Notes: generated from the letters alone by a model not told the origin. A stretch of 64,000 nucleotides of DNA from Aggregatilinea lenta (GCF_003569045.1 NZ_BFCB01000003.1:1302001-1366000), one strand, 5' to 3'. Positions 44,370 through 53,793 are shown, counted from the first letter of the stretch. Numbers and translations: made by a program.

Positions 44370-46652
44370 ATGAGGGCTAAGCCGCAGAACCGCAACATCA
44401 AAACTCAAAAGCGGCACTATCCGTATGGGATTATCCATGCGGTAATTCGTGTTACGTGCATTGCCAGCATGTTTTTACTCTCCGTTGGCAGAACCTGGGC
44501 ACAATCCTCTTCGCCGGCAGCCGCCCCGCAGCCACTCGTTATATACGTTCAGCCAGAGGCCAGCCACACCAGCATTGTAACGGCGCACGCGGTGGATAGC
44601 CTTGATCTGGCGATCAGTCAGGTATCGCCCAACAATCAAACATCGCTTTTTGAGTTCAACCTGGACTCTGTGACCACCGGTGACAACGCGCCGCTCGTGA
44701 GATTTGATGCTCCCGCCCACCTGGCGTGTTTTATTGAGCTTGATCGTGCACTGCAGGGCAGCACCATTGTCCTGATAGCGGGCGATATCAACCACGACGA
44801 CGTGATCGATGACCGTGATAGTGCTGCGATCGGCTCAAGTCACCGGTCGGGGGAAATGGTGCGAGACGTCAATCAGGATGACCAGATCGACATTCGCGAT
44901 CTAACCTACATCGGTCGAAATTATGGGGCGCAGGCGGGGCCATGTCAGGTTGAACCGGCAGCTAACGGCAGTGTGCGACTGTTATCAGAGGTGCCATTCC
45001 CTCGCGAACCGGAAGAGGATTTCCACACCACCGATCCGCTGCTTACCCTGGAGTGGGACGTTGCGGCAGGCGCAACCGCCTATGACGTGCGTCTCGACAC
45101 GATGAACCCTCCCCAGACTGAGCCGGTCAGCACGGGCTTCGCGCTGGCTTATACGCCCATGCTGCCCCTCGTGCCCGGCGTTTATTTCTGGCAAGTACGC
45201 GCCGTCGGCGCCAAAGGCAGCGTTTCGGCCTGGAGTGACGCGCGCAGCTTCACCGTGGAGGTCAGTTCGATCATTGTCGAGGAGATAATCACGCCCACGC
45301 CAACTATGACCCCCACGCCAACTCAGACACCGGCTGCTATGCAGGGGGTTGATCCGGCGGTGCCGCCCACCGTAACATCGGAGAATCTCCTGGTGATAGA
45401 GGCGGAAAGTGGCGTGGTAACCCGGATGGGCACATGGATAGCTTATGACACCAATGTCGCAAGTGGAGGTCGGTACATCTTCAGCGGCGGTGTCGCGGGC
45501 GACGCTTTAGCACTCGCCTTCACGGGCACGAAAGTAACGATCAATTTTGTGAAACACCCCGCGCTGGGGACATTTGGCATCGAAATTGATGGAGTGCAGG
45601 CGCAGACCGTTGTTTCAACATCCGAAGAGATAGCCTTCGGAATGCAGGTAACGGTGGACAATCTGACTCCGGGTCCGCACGTGCTGCTGGTACATGCGAC
45701 AGAAGGAACAATCGCTCTTGACGCCTTCATCGTGCAAGCCGTGGTGGTGCCGTCATTCACGCCCATTCCAACCGAGATCTCGGTTTCGCCCACACTACCT
45801 TCACAAACTGCGACGGTGGAAGCGACGCTCGAGCTTACGGTCACACCTGTATCCGATGTGTTGGTACTGCCGGCGAATGAGACCTTCGACAGCGGTTTGA
45901 ACTGGACGCCAACCGGCAGTTGGGTACCCGATGCGGCGGCAGCGCGTAGCGGCTTGAGCTGGTTCGCCAGCAGTGCCGTGCGCGACCAGAGCAACATGCT
46001 CACGGCCAGCTACCTGATCGATCTGCGGACAGCTCAGTACCCGCTGCTCACATTCTGGCAAAAGATGAACCTGAGCAGCGGTGACATGGTCGGAATTGAC
46101 CTCAGCCTGGATGGTGATCCGATCCGGTATCCGTTCGACGAACAACAGGGGACCGTATTGGACTGGACGCTGCGTAGCCTTGATTTGTCCGCCTATCGCG
46201 GCCAGGTGATCCGGCTGCATCTGCATCTCGATACCCCTGGAATCGTGCCAAACGGCGAGACTACGACAGGATATTGGGTCGATGATCTGGCTGTGGTCGA
46301 CGTTCTGCCAGCACTAGAAACAGCCGTACCACTCGAGACGGACGCGCCTGCGGCCACAGCGACCACTTTCCCGACACAAATCCCATTCGTGACGGCCACC
46401 CCGCTGCCGACAGAACCCCCAGGTCCCACTGCGACGGCGACTGTAACGTCCACTGTGATGTCCACCCAGGACCCGTTGCCGACAGAACTGCCTATCTCGA
46501 CTGCGACGGCAACTGTAACGTCCACTGTGACGTCCACCCAGGACCCGTTGCCGAAAGACCTGCCTATCTCCACTGCGACGGCGACTGTGACATCCACCCA
46601 ACGCCCGCTGCTGGATGACATCGACATGAACGCGTTGAGCGATAACCCGTGA
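44370..46652 (+). CDS. Large secreted dockerin protein with adhesive/low-complexity C-terminus
   Basis: 760 residues from ATG 44370; an in-frame GTG at 44352 is possible. The signal segment is VIRVTCIASMFLLSVGRTWA at ~25-45. A cohesin-like or short beta domain precedes a dockerin at ~130-190 (DINHDDVIDDRDSAAIG, DVNQDDQIDIRDLTYIGRNY). A fibronectin-like domain (~205-295: LTLEWDVAAGATAYDVRLDT), a PT-rich linker (TPTPTMTPTPTQTP), a carbohydrate-binding-like sandwich (~330-450) and a second jelly-roll-like domain (~500-640) follow. The tail is a Thr/Pro-rich repeat of 24-residue units. There is no catalytic motif that I recognise. It probably binds a surface or polysaccharide and docks onto a cohesin. 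Confidence 0.8.
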   Translation: MRAKPQNRNIKTQKRHYPYGIIHAVIRVTCIASMFLLSVGRTWAQSSSPAAAPQPLVIYVQPEASHTSIVTAHAVDSLDLAISQVSPNNQTSLFEFNLDSVTTGDNAPLVRFDAPAHLACFIELDRALQGSTIVLIAGDINHDDVIDDRDSAAIGSSHRSGEMVRDVNQDDQIDIRDLTYIGRNYGAQAGPCQVEPAANGSVRLLSEVPFPREPEEDFHTTDPLLTLEWDVAAGATAYDVRLDTMNPPQTEPVSTGFALAYTPMLPLVPGVYFWQVRAVGAKGSVSAWSDARSFTVEVSSIIVEEIITPTPTMTPTPTQTPAAMQGVDPAVPPTVTSENLLVIEAESGVVTRMGTWIAYDTNVASGGRYIFSGGVAGDALALAFTGTKVTINFVKHPALGTFGIEIDGVQAQTVVSTSEEIAFGMQVTVDNLTPGPHVLLVHATEGTIALDAFIVQAVVVPSFTPIPTEISVSPTLPSQTATVEATLELTVTPVSDVLVLPANETFDSGLNWTPTGSWVPDAAAARSGLSWFASSAVRDQSNMLTASYLIDLRTAQYPLLTFWQKMNLSSGDMVGIDLSLDGDPIRYPFDEQQGTVLDWTLRSLDLSAYRGQVIRLHLHLDTPGIVPNGETTTGYWVDDLAVVDVLPALETAVPLETDAPAATATTFPTQIPFVTATPLPTEPPGPTATATVTSTVMSTQDPLPTELPISTATATVTSTVTSTQDPLPKDLPISTATATVTSTQRPLLDDIDMNALSDNP
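46428..46610 (+). repeat. 72-bp tandem repeat coding a Thr/Pro-rich tail
   Basis: Units start at 46428, 46500 and 46572 (period 72 bp, 24 codons). The first two differ at a few bases; the third is shorter because the STVTST piece is deleted. Each codes a TATATVTSTV...PLP module. Length variation between strains would be expected. Confidence 0.85.
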
Positions 46653-46699
46653 ATTTGTAGTCGAGCATCCGCCCGCTAGTTTCAGGGCGATAACAAAAG

Positions 46700-46732
46700 A
46701 CTGCCCGACACAGCGTGCGACGGGCAGTTTTG
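46700..46732. terminator. Bidirectional terminator between convergent genes
   Basis: ACTGCCCG (46700-46707) pairs with CGGGCAGT (46721-46728), flanked by AAAAG on the left and TTT on the right. It sits 48 bp after the dockerin gene and downstream of the convergent cohesin gene, and can serve both. Confidence 0.65.
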
Positions 46733-46898
46733 GCGGTCACAGTTGAGCTTGATCGTTCGCACAATCCGCTCGTTTGCATATTGGACGCTGGGGAGCTGAT
46801 ACGCATAGACCCCAAGCGTTTTTTCAGGGACTACACTTCAAGGCCGTTTGACGTGACCCGGCAGCGATCGAGATCCAGGTCACGTCGCAGTTCTGGCG

Positions 46899-47648
46899 CT
46901 AGCGATCGCGGCTGTCTGACTGACCACGGGAACGGCGCCGTAGCCAGAGCATCACTATCACAAGGACCAGTATGAGCACTATGAGCAGCGCAATCAAAAT
47001 GATGAGCAGTGTCTGATCGTCTTGTTCCTGGTCAGATTCCGCCTCTGAACCTGCTTCAGGCGCTGGTGTTGGGCTGGTTTCCGGCTGCCCTTCAACAACG
47101 GCTGCCGGCTCCGTTATAGCCTGATCTGCGGGAACAACAGCGAGTTCAGCATCAATTGCATTAAGCGTGCCATCGTCCAGCGAAAAGGAAATCAGGCTGA
47201 CGGCTTCAGCTGATGGATCGGCGTAGGTGCTCAGTTTGGCGTAAGAGATCGTGAGCGGAGCCGTTGCTTCAGCGCAGGTCACTTCGAGTTGGACGGTGTA
47301 GAAAACACCCTCACCGCTGGCGATTTTCGAGCGATCGGTCAGGGCAGCCGCCAGCCGTGTATCGTGCTCGTTCAGTTCCGAGAACGGCACAAAGGCGCCT
47401 TCCGCATCCGTGGTTGGCAGATAGCCGCCAGGCTGTCGGTCGAGAATACGCAGGCAGGCGCTGTCGACCGTAATTCCAACGTCGGTCCCGGCCACATTGA
47501 CTGCCCCGCGAACATGGATGTCGGCGGTGATAATATCACCCTGGTGTGCGGCAGGTTGGCTGAGGACAATTTCTACTGTCGGATTTTCTTGAGCCCAAAC
47601 TGTGCCTGCCACTAATACGACGAAAAGCAAAACCAGAAGGTTTCTCAT
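46899..47648 (-). CDS. Membrane-anchored cohesin-domain protein
   Basis: 249 residues from ATG 47648, supported by GGAAGGATGTGTG upstream. Signal peptide 1-19 (LLVLLFVVLVAGTVWAQ). The cohesin domain is at ~22-160: PTVEIVLSQPAAHQGDIITA, then VNVAGTDVGITVDSACLRIL and VFYTVQLEVTCAEATAPLTI. A Pro/Glu-rich acidic linker (~175-210), a membrane helix (TLLIILIALLIVLILVLVIV) and a basic cytoplasmic tail RRRSRGQSDSRDR end it. This layout would display a cohesin on the cell surface to catch dockerin-bearing proteins such as those at 43191 and 44370. Confidence 0.85.
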   Translation of the reverse strand: MRNLLVLLFVVLVAGTVWAQENPTVEIVLSQPAAHQGDIITADIHVRGAVNVAGTDVGITVDSACLRILDRQPGGYLPTTDAEGAFVPFSELNEHDTRLAAALTDRSKIASGEGVFYTVQLEVTCAEATAPLTISYAKLSTYADPSAEAVSLISFSLDDGTLNAIDAELAVVPADQAITEPAAVVEGQPETSPTPAPEAGSEAESDQEQDDQTLLIILIALLIVLILVLVIVMLWLRRRSRGQSDSRDR

Positions 47649-47889
47649 CACACATCCTTCCGCATACAACCAAGTTCAAAGCGTGGCTGCGAACCAGCAG
47701 CAGAAACAAGCCTCGTATCTGACATTATGTTTTACAACTCCATCTTTGGGCAACAGAACAATCCTATAGTACTTTCATGCGTTGGGCCACAAGCTGTGTG
47801 GCCGCACTCTCAATTGTACCGGACCCAATCTGATACCTGTCGTCGCGGCAGGTTGGATAATCCTTGCGCTAGCGATTGTTGGTGAAGCA
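47649..47889. other. Upstream region of the cohesin gene, no gene recognised
   Basis: About 240 bp between the cohesin start and the IS remnant. It should hold the cohesin promoter. No coding motif seen. Confidence 0.4.
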
Positions 47890-48144
47890 AGTCACCGCCC
47901 CAAAAAACTGATCAAGTCTATATATTTAGAATTGGACAAAAAAGGAAGCAGGGAAGATGCCATGCAATCACTTTACCCCCGAAGAGATCGACCACAAGCG
48001 CCGAGAGGCGAAGATTCTGCCGTGCCAGGGTCAGATCGTGCAGGAGGGGGCGCGCCGGCTGGGGATTACCGAGCAGACGGACTACCGTTGGCGCAAAGTG
48101 TACATCGCCAGATTTAATGGGATCAGCTTCTAAGAGGTAGGTCA
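47890..48144 (+). mobile_element. Decayed, MITE-sized relative of the intact IS3 element
   Basis: The left part (GTCACCGCCCC ... AAACTGATCAAG ... ATTGGACAA ... GGAAGCAG) aligns base by base with the left end of the IS at 18961. An orfA start follows (47957-48133: MPCNHFTPEEIDHKRREAKI, then LGITEQTDYRWRKVY against LGIAEQTYYRWRKEY). The right end AGAGGTAGGTCA (48133-48144) resembles GGGGGCAGGTCA. The rest of orfA and all of orfB are missing, so it is a 255-bp internal-deletion derivative. Confidence 0.75.
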
Positions 48145-48163
48145 CCCGCGTGTTGCCAGCGGG

Positions 48164-49438
48164 TCAGTGAATGTCGCTCTGACTGATGGCTCGTCTGGCC
48201 GCCTGGATCAGCCGGGACCCGGAATCCGGCGCCACAACAGCCATCGTCGTCTCGTAACTATCAGGCGCGGCGGACGTAGGCACATAGCCAATGTAATCAT
48301 TTGCATATCCGGCCACCATGACCGGTAAGGGCGCGAACTGTTCGCGCATTGCGAGGCCATATTCGACATACAGCTCCCCTGGGAAGGCAGCGATCCTCGT
48401 CGAGCCAATGCGCAGAACCTGTACCTCAGTTTGCAGCGCGGGCGGGCGGGCGGTGGACGTGTCTAAGGCTGCCTTCAGGCTTTCGATCTCCGACTCAATC
48501 AATCGTCGTTCGCCTGACGTGAGGCTTGCGGCGGCCTTTCGTCTCTCGGTTACCTGCGCGAGGCGCATTTCGTAAGCAGCGCGATCTCCGGGTGGCTTCA
48601 ACGCGAGGGTGACGGGAACGCGGATCGCTGCTACCGTGTCGGATTCATCCTGACGCGATTCAGCTCCGATGACGGCGTCTGCCAGACGGCGAGCCAGACG
48701 CTCCGCTTCGTCAAACGTTGGCGCAACCCGCGTGAAACGCGTGCTAATGTTCCCGGCTGCACCGGTCAAACTGATTGCAATACAGTTACGGCTGCCATGC
48801 TGCTCGAGCGCGGCGCACGCCATGCCAGTGAGATCCCCCGAATAAAGCAGATTATCGGGGCCAAGCACGGTTGGATGGCACGCATAGCTCAATAGATAGA
48901 TCAGATTATTGCCATTCAGGTCGATGAGGCGTAAGTAGGGAATGAGCGGATCATAGGGACCTCCGTCGTGAACCCGATTGGCGCCTACGCCGGTCACTAT
49001 TCCGCTTCCGTATTCGAGCCGGACAGCAGATTGGCGGTCGAGCGCGGTAACGGCGGCGGTCACGAACGTCTGTGTGACTAGCGCGGCCAGATCGGGATTG
49101 TATGCGCCCATATACGATTCTGCGCCCATATCAATCGGAAACCGCGCCGCGCCGCCAGGTCCTGAATGGGTGTGGGTGGCGGCAACCATAATCGCGTCCG
49201 GCGCAACTCCGGTTGCACTGCTGACCTGGCTTCGAACGTTCGCCGTCATATGCGCATCCACACACAGGGTGTCCGCGACGAGAACGCACACTTGTTGAAC
49301 CGACGCCGAAACGATGAGCGCTCGAACGGCCAGCGTATCATGAAAGCCCCGTGCGGTTTCCGTCCGGCGTGCGTAACCGGCCATGGCAATACCTGTTGGT
49401 ATGGGCAAGGGGATGTGTGCTGCGCCAGCTATCAGCAT
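48164..49438 (-). CDS. Neutral ceramidase-like protein (N-terminal ceramidase domain)
   Basis: 424 residues matching the N-terminal domain of neutral/alkaline ceramidases: GAAHIPLPIPTGIAMAGYA, the metal-binding ATHTHSGPG, LLSYACHPTVLGPDN and the active-site region SLTGAAGNIS, where the serine at the usual nucleophile position is present. Classic ceramidases are ~650 residues with a C-terminal Ig-like domain and a signal peptide; both are missing, so this is a shorter cytoplasmic relative. Such proteins are common in bacterial sugar-use loci, and ceramide is not necessarily the substrate. It is divergent from a dead ROK gene and paralogous to the gene at 55138. Confidence 0.85.
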   Translation of the reverse strand: MLIAGAAHIPLPIPTGIAMAGYARRTETARGFHDTLAVRALIVSASVQQVCVLVADTLCVDAHMTANVRSQVSSATGVAPDAIMVAATHTHSGPGGAARFPIDMGAESYMGAYNPDLAALVTQTFVTAAVTALDRQSAVRLEYGSGIVTGVGANRVHDGGPYDPLIPYLRLIDLNGNNLIYLLSYACHPTVLGPDNLLYSGDLTGMACAALEQHGSRNCIAISLTGAAGNISTRFTRVAPTFDEAERLARRLADAVIGAESRQDESDTVAAIRVPVTLALKPPGDRAAYEMRLAQVTERRKAAASLTSGERRLIESEIESLKAALDTSTARPPALQTEVQVLRIGSTRIAAFPGELYVEYGLAMREQFAPLPVMVAGYANDYIGYVPTSAAPDSYETTMAVVAPDSGSRLIQAARRAISQSDIH

Positions 49439-49623
49439 CCGTGCGATTCCTCCTCGACAGGGTCAAACCGTCTGAATGGACACCTACTTTATTTAAGATG
49501 CGATGCTTTATGAGCATTATTGGCGGATATTATATTCGAATTGATCGTTAAATACCTTGACTTGACACGAATAAAGGCATACAGTGTAACTATTATACCA
49601 TTTCAAATGACTCCGGACTCTGC

Positions 49624-50555
49624 ATGCTGACAGCAAATCACATCCAGATTTTGCAGCACATCCGCATCAGTTCCGAAATCACCTGTGCAGACTCAAGCCA
49701 GCCTGCGATTGTTCGCTGGGTAGGGGATCTCCGCTCGCAGGGGTGGATGGTGGACAACCGAACCGGCGAACATAACAGCCGGGGCCGCGCCATCGCTGTG
49801 CTGCACATCAATCCTGAAGCCGGATACACCCTGGGACTTGAGTTTGGTCGTGAACATCTAATCATTTGTGCCGTTGACGCGAATGGCCGGGGTAACACGC
49901 TGGCGCGTGCATCCGGATCCTCCGCCATTTGTAGCCGGCAACACAACCTGATCTATCTCTTCATCGGCGGGCTGGGAATTAGCTCCGGTATTTTTGTGAA
50001 CAATGTGCTGCTCAGAAGGTCGTTAGGTGTATGTGGCGAAATCGGCCATGTGATCGTGGAAGAAGATGGCAGGTCCTGCCAATGCGGTAACCGGGGCTGC
50101 CTTGAAACAGTCGCTGCGCATCAGGCGGGCGTCTCCCGCTTGAGACACCGGCTTGAAAAGGGGGTGATGAGTCGACTCGATACGATGAACTAACCTTTGC
50201 CCGCACTTGCGAGGCAGCACATGCGGGGGATAAGGAGGCTCACATCGCGCAAGGCGATCTGGCCCACTATATCGCCAAAGCACTTGCGAGAACAATCAAC
50301 ATCGTGGGTGCAACGCACGTTCTGGTTGGCGGCCAACGGCGCTCAGCCGGAAATGGCTTCCCGGCGGATTTAAGCAGCGCGTTGTGCCAATGTCTGATCC
50401 CATCCCTGGCACAGCGGATCGCCGTGGACTATGTGGTGCTGCACGCGTATGCCGGAGCCTGGAGCGTCGCGGCTCAGGCCTGGGATGCGCCCTGGCGGAC
50501 GGAAGTATTTTCACTGACTCGGTGCACGCTGGTTATCTCGCCAGCAAGTCAATAG
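49624..50555 (+). pseudogene. ROK-family regulator, internally deleted and frameshifted
   Basis: An N-terminal helix-turn-helix-like region (ITCADSSQPAIVRWVGDLRS) and the start of the ROK domain (NPEAGYTLGLEFGREHLIIC) are followed directly by FIGGLGISSGIFVNNVLLRR and CGEIGHVIVEEDGRSCQCGN, so about 70 residues of the middle are missing. At the GGGGG run near 50160 the frame shifts. The rest (DELTFARTCEAAHAGDKEAH ... ALARTINIVGATHVLVGGQR) is read in another frame to 50555. It lies just upstream of the CUT1 operon it once probably controlled, so that operon may now be unregulated or use another regulator. Confidence 0.8.
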
Positions 50556-50588
50556 TGATCCTTTTAAGTATCATTAAGGAGCATCAGC

Positions 50589-51896
50589 ATGCGAATTACC
50601 ACACGTCTAGTCACTCTGCTCGTCGTAGCGGCACTGGTTATCGTCGCACTCCCCACCACGCTTGTCTCGGTAGCCCAGGATGATGAGGTGACTGTGGTCC
50701 TCTGGATGCACGATCACCCGCCGCGCGTCCCCGTGGACGAAGAGTTGATCGCGCAGTTCGAAGAGGAGAATCCCAATATCACGGTCGATTACGAGGTAAT
50801 CCCCGTCGCCGATCATGACCTTCGCCTCCGTACTGCGCTGGCAGCGGGGGCTGGTCCGGACCTCTTTAACCAGTGGACCGGCGAGCTGGGCCAATTCTAT
50901 GCGTCCGGCGTAATGGCTCCGCTGGATCCTGTGGCGGCTGGCTTTGCCGATCAACAGGCAGTATATGATGCCTATGAGAACGGCGAACAGCTTCTGGCGG
51001 GTATCACTTTCGATGGGCAGCTTTACGGGCTGCCGACCGAGATCAGCATTTACTCGTGCTACGCGAACAACGATCTATGGGAAGCGGCGGGACTCGATCC
51101 TGAGGCTGACTTCCCGACCACCTGGGAAGGGCTGCGCGACGTGGCCGAACAGTTGACCGTGCGCGATGGCGATAACATCACGCAACGCGGCTTTGACTTC
51201 AACTGGTCTGCGGCGATCTTCATGTGGCTTCAGTTCGATCCGATGGTGCGCCAGTTGGGCGGCCAACTTATCGGGAGCGACTACGCGGTGAGCGTGGATA
51301 CGCCTGAAGTCGCGCAGGTGCTGGAATACTGGAACAACTGGGCCAACGAATGGAATCTGGGCGGTCCGCAGTATACCGGCTCGCGGGACGCATTCCTCGC
51401 AGGTGAGTTGGCGACCGAGTGCAGCTTCGGCAACTGGGGCATCCCGCAGATGGAAGATGCCGGAATCAGCTGGTCTGTGCATAAGGCTCCCCAGTGGGAG
51501 GCCTCGGTCAACGACAACTACCTTGACGTCTACGCCTACTTCTTAATGGTGAACGCCGACTCTTCTCCGGAGGTTCAGGCCGCGGCGTGGAAGCTGGCGG
51601 GGTTCCTGTTGGAGCACCCGGATCGCTATTTCAACGAAGGCGGCCTATTCCAACCGCGCAAGGATTTCGTAGCGAGCGAAGCCTTCCAAAGCGACCCGGT
51701 CATGCCGCTGTTCTTTGAGCAGATGGCCACAAGTTTCTACCCACCGCTGGTCGTCGGCTGGAACGAAACCGCCGACATTCTGGCGAATGCTCGCGACCGG
51801 GTGGTGATCGGTGGCGAGGACATCGAAGGCGTGCTTGGCGACGCGCAGGCTGAAACAGAAGCCGCGTTGGAGCGCGCTCGCGCCACTCTTGAGTAG
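50589..51896 (+). CDS. CUT1 sugar ABC transporter substrate-binding protein
   Basis: 435 residues of extracellular solute-binding family 1. Signal peptide 1-29 (LVTLLVVAALVIVALPTTLV). AAGGAGCATCAGC precedes the ATG. The mature part starts DDEVTVVLWMHDHPPRVPVD. Lobe marks include AAGAGPDLFNQWTGELGQFY, NDLWEAAGLDPEADFPTTWE and FLAGELATECSFGNWGIPQM. It begins an operon with two permeases, an aminotransferase and a ceramidase-like gene. The ligand is unknown; an amino or amide sugar would suit the neighbours, but this is a guess. Confidence 0.92.
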   Translation: MRITTRLVTLLVVAALVIVALPTTLVSVAQDDEVTVVLWMHDHPPRVPVDEELIAQFEEENPNITVDYEVIPVADHDLRLRTALAAGAGPDLFNQWTGELGQFYASGVMAPLDPVAAGFADQQAVYDAYENGEQLLAGITFDGQLYGLPTEISIYSCYANNDLWEAAGLDPEADFPTTWEGLRDVAEQLTVRDGDNITQRGFDFNWSAAIFMWLQFDPMVRQLGGQLIGSDYAVSVDTPEVAQVLEYWNNWANEWNLGGPQYTGSRDAFLAGELATECSFGNWGIPQMEDAGISWSVHKAPQWEASVNDNYLDVYAYFLMVNADSSPEVQAAAWKLAGFLLEHPDRYFNEGGLFQPRKDFVASEAFQSDPVMPLFFEQMATSFYPPLVVGWNETADILANARDRVVIGGEDIEGVLGDAQAETEAALERARATLE

Positions 51897-51911
51897 GACC
51901 TGATAGCTACA

Positions 51912-51944
51912 ACTGTGGGATGGCATTATCCGCCATCCCACAGT
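51912..51944 (+). terminator. Strong hairpin between binding protein and permease genes
   Basis: ACTGTGGGATGGC (51912-51924) pairs perfectly with GCCATCCCACAGT (51932-51944) around ATTATCC. It begins 15 bp after the binding-protein stop, followed by GCCTCGTTATTTTC. It is probably an attenuator or stabiliser, since permeases follow directly. Confidence 0.7.
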
Positions 51945-51990
51945 GCCTCGTTATTTTCGATACCGGTGGATACGGCAAGAGGTGTCTGCG

Positions 51991-52923
51991 ATGGATCTCA
52001 CCGCAAAGCGACAAGCAGCCAATCGACACTGGCTCCGAGCACCGTGGGGATACCGTAGGCAGTTTTGGGGATTCATTTTCGTTCTGCCTAGCGTCGCGTT
52101 TTTCGCCGTGTTCATGCTGTACCCCATGCTTAACGGCGTTTACCTCAGCCTTACCAATTTCACACTGTTCAACGATCCTGAGTACATTGGCCTCAAGAAT
52201 TACGAGAGTCTTTTGCAGGATCGTCTGTTTCAGAAGGCAGTTGGCGTCACCCTAAAGTTCGTTCTCGGCAGCACGATCCCTGTCTGGGTTCTGTCCCTGC
52301 TCATCGCCCTGCTGTTCTTCCAAAAATTCCGCGGGCGGGAAGTGCTCAAAGCCTTGTTCGTCCTGCCCATTCTACCCTCGCTGACTGTGATCTCAATCGT
52401 GTGGCTGGCGCTGCTCAACCCGACCGGTCTCTTGACGCACCTGCTAGAGCCGATGACCGGCAAGGGCCAGATCCGGTGGCTAAGTGATATCCAGCTCACA
52501 CCATTCATGGTCATCGTCATCAACGCCTGGACGACGATTCCGTTCTACATGATCATCTGGCTCGCGGGTCTGAACGGCGTGCCGCGCGAACTGCGCGAAG
52601 CAGCCAGGGTCGATGGCGCAAATCGTGTTATGTCTTTCCTGCGGGTCGAGCTGCCGCTCCTGCGCCCGACGGCTGTGCTAATCGCTGCTATCTCGTCCAT
52701 TTCTGCGTTCCAGGCGTTCAATCTGCAATACGTGCTTACGCCGAACCACGGCGGGCCAGTTGATGCGTCGACCACACTGGGCATCGTCATCTGGAAGTAC
52801 GGATTTACCTACTACCGGATGGGTGAGGCGGCAGCCGTGTCGGTCATCCTGTTCGTAGTCATTCTGGCGATCACGCTGCTGCAGTTGGGCTTAGGCCGCA
52901 GCGAAGACTACTCGCTCAGTTAG
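51991..52923 (+). CDS. CUT1 sugar ABC transporter permease (MalF-like)
   Basis: 310 residues from ATG 51991 (AGAGGTGTCTGCG upstream); the in-frame ATG at 51943 lies next to the hairpin and has no site. Six membrane segments are expected. The first is FWGFIFVLPSVAFFAVFMLY, and the EAA loop is ELREAARVDGANRVMSFLRV. It ends ten bases before the second permease. It forms the membrane channel with the MalG-like partner. Confidence 0.92.
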   Translation: MDLTAKRQAANRHWLRAPWGYRRQFWGFIFVLPSVAFFAVFMLYPMLNGVYLSLTNFTLFNDPEYIGLKNYESLLQDRLFQKAVGVTLKFVLGSTIPVWVLSLLIALLFFQKFRGREVLKALFVLPILPSLTVISIVWLALLNPTGLLTHLLEPMTGKGQIRWLSDIQLTPFMVIVINAWTTIPFYMIIWLAGLNGVPRELREAARVDGANRVMSFLRVELPLLRPTAVLIAAISSISAFQAFNLQYVLTPNHGGPVDASTTLGIVIWKYGFTYYRMGEAAAVSVILFVVILAITLLQLGLGRSEDYSLS

Positions 52924-52932
52924 GATCGCGCA

Positions 52933-53793
52933 ATGGTAACAAACGGTCAGGTCTCGAACCGCTCCAACGTAAAAATTGACCAGATTGTGTACTTCGTTTT
53001 GGCGCTGGCTGTGGCGCTCCTGTTTGCGTTTCCGGTGATCTTCATGATGATCACCAGCTTTAAGCCTGAAACAGAGGTGTTCGCCACGCCGGTTCGAATC
53101 TTCCCGCGTGACTTTCAGGGGATCGCGCAGTACCAGCGCGCCGCCGATCTGGTACCGCTGGGGCGTTTTTTCTTCAATAGCACGTTGATGGCCGTCATCG
53201 ACGTCGTGTTTACGGTTTTCTTCTCGGCGCTCGCGGGGTATGGGTTCGCCAAATTCCGCTTCTTCGGGCGGCGCCTGATGTTTGTGTTCATCCTAAGCAC
53301 GATGATGATCCCATTCCAGATCTTATTGGTTCCGCTGTATGCGCAGATCAAAAACTTTGGCTGGGAAAACAGCTACTATGGATTGATTATCCCGGGAATA
53401 CTCAACCCGTTTGGTGTGTTCCTGATGCGTCAGTTTTGTCTGAGCCTGCCGGATGAATTGATGGACGCGGCGCGGATCGACGGGGCAAGCGAACTCGGCA
53501 TCTTCTGGCGTATCGTGTTCCCGCTGCTCAAGCCCGCATCGGCGAGCTTGGCGATTATCATTTTCCTATGGAGCTGGAATAACTTCCTGTGGCCGCTGGT
53601 CGTGGTGCAAAGTCCAGAATATACGACCCTACCGGTCGGCCTGACCTTTTTCGCGCAGGCATTCCAGCGCCAGCCGATGTGGGCCGCCGCCATGGCTGTC
53701 TCGACCCTTGCCACGTTGCCGGTTGCTCTGCTGTTTATTTTCTTCCAGCGTTACTTCACGGAGGGCATGGTGCTCTCCGGCATGAAGGGCTAG
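52933..53793 (+). CDS. CUT1 sugar ABC transporter permease (MalG-like)
   Basis: 286 residues with six membrane segments. The EAA loop is ELMDAARIDGASELGIFWRI, and the C-terminus LFIFFQRYFTEGMVLSGMKG is typical. It pairs with the permease at 51991. No ATPase is encoded here, so a shared ATPase from elsewhere is likely. Confidence 0.93.
   Translation: MVTNGQVSNRSNVKIDQIVYFVLALAVALLFAFPVIFMMITSFKPETEVFATPVRIFPRDFQGIAQYQRAADLVPLGRFFFNSTLMAVIDVVFTVFFSALAGYGFAKFRFFGRRLMFVFILSTMMIPFQILLVPLYAQIKNFGWENSYYGLIIPGILNPFGVFLMRQFCLSLPDELMDAARIDGASELGIFWRIVFPLLKPASASLAIIIFLWSWNNFLWPLVVVQSPEYTTLPVGLTFFAQAFQRQPMWAAAMAVSTLATLPVALLFIFFQRYFTEGMVLSGMKG

Noticed and set aside
46314-46610. Possible CRISPR-like array in the Thr-rich repeat region
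   Set aside because: The repeats are 72-bp direct tandem units without spacers, are in frame with a secreted protein, and no cas genes are near.
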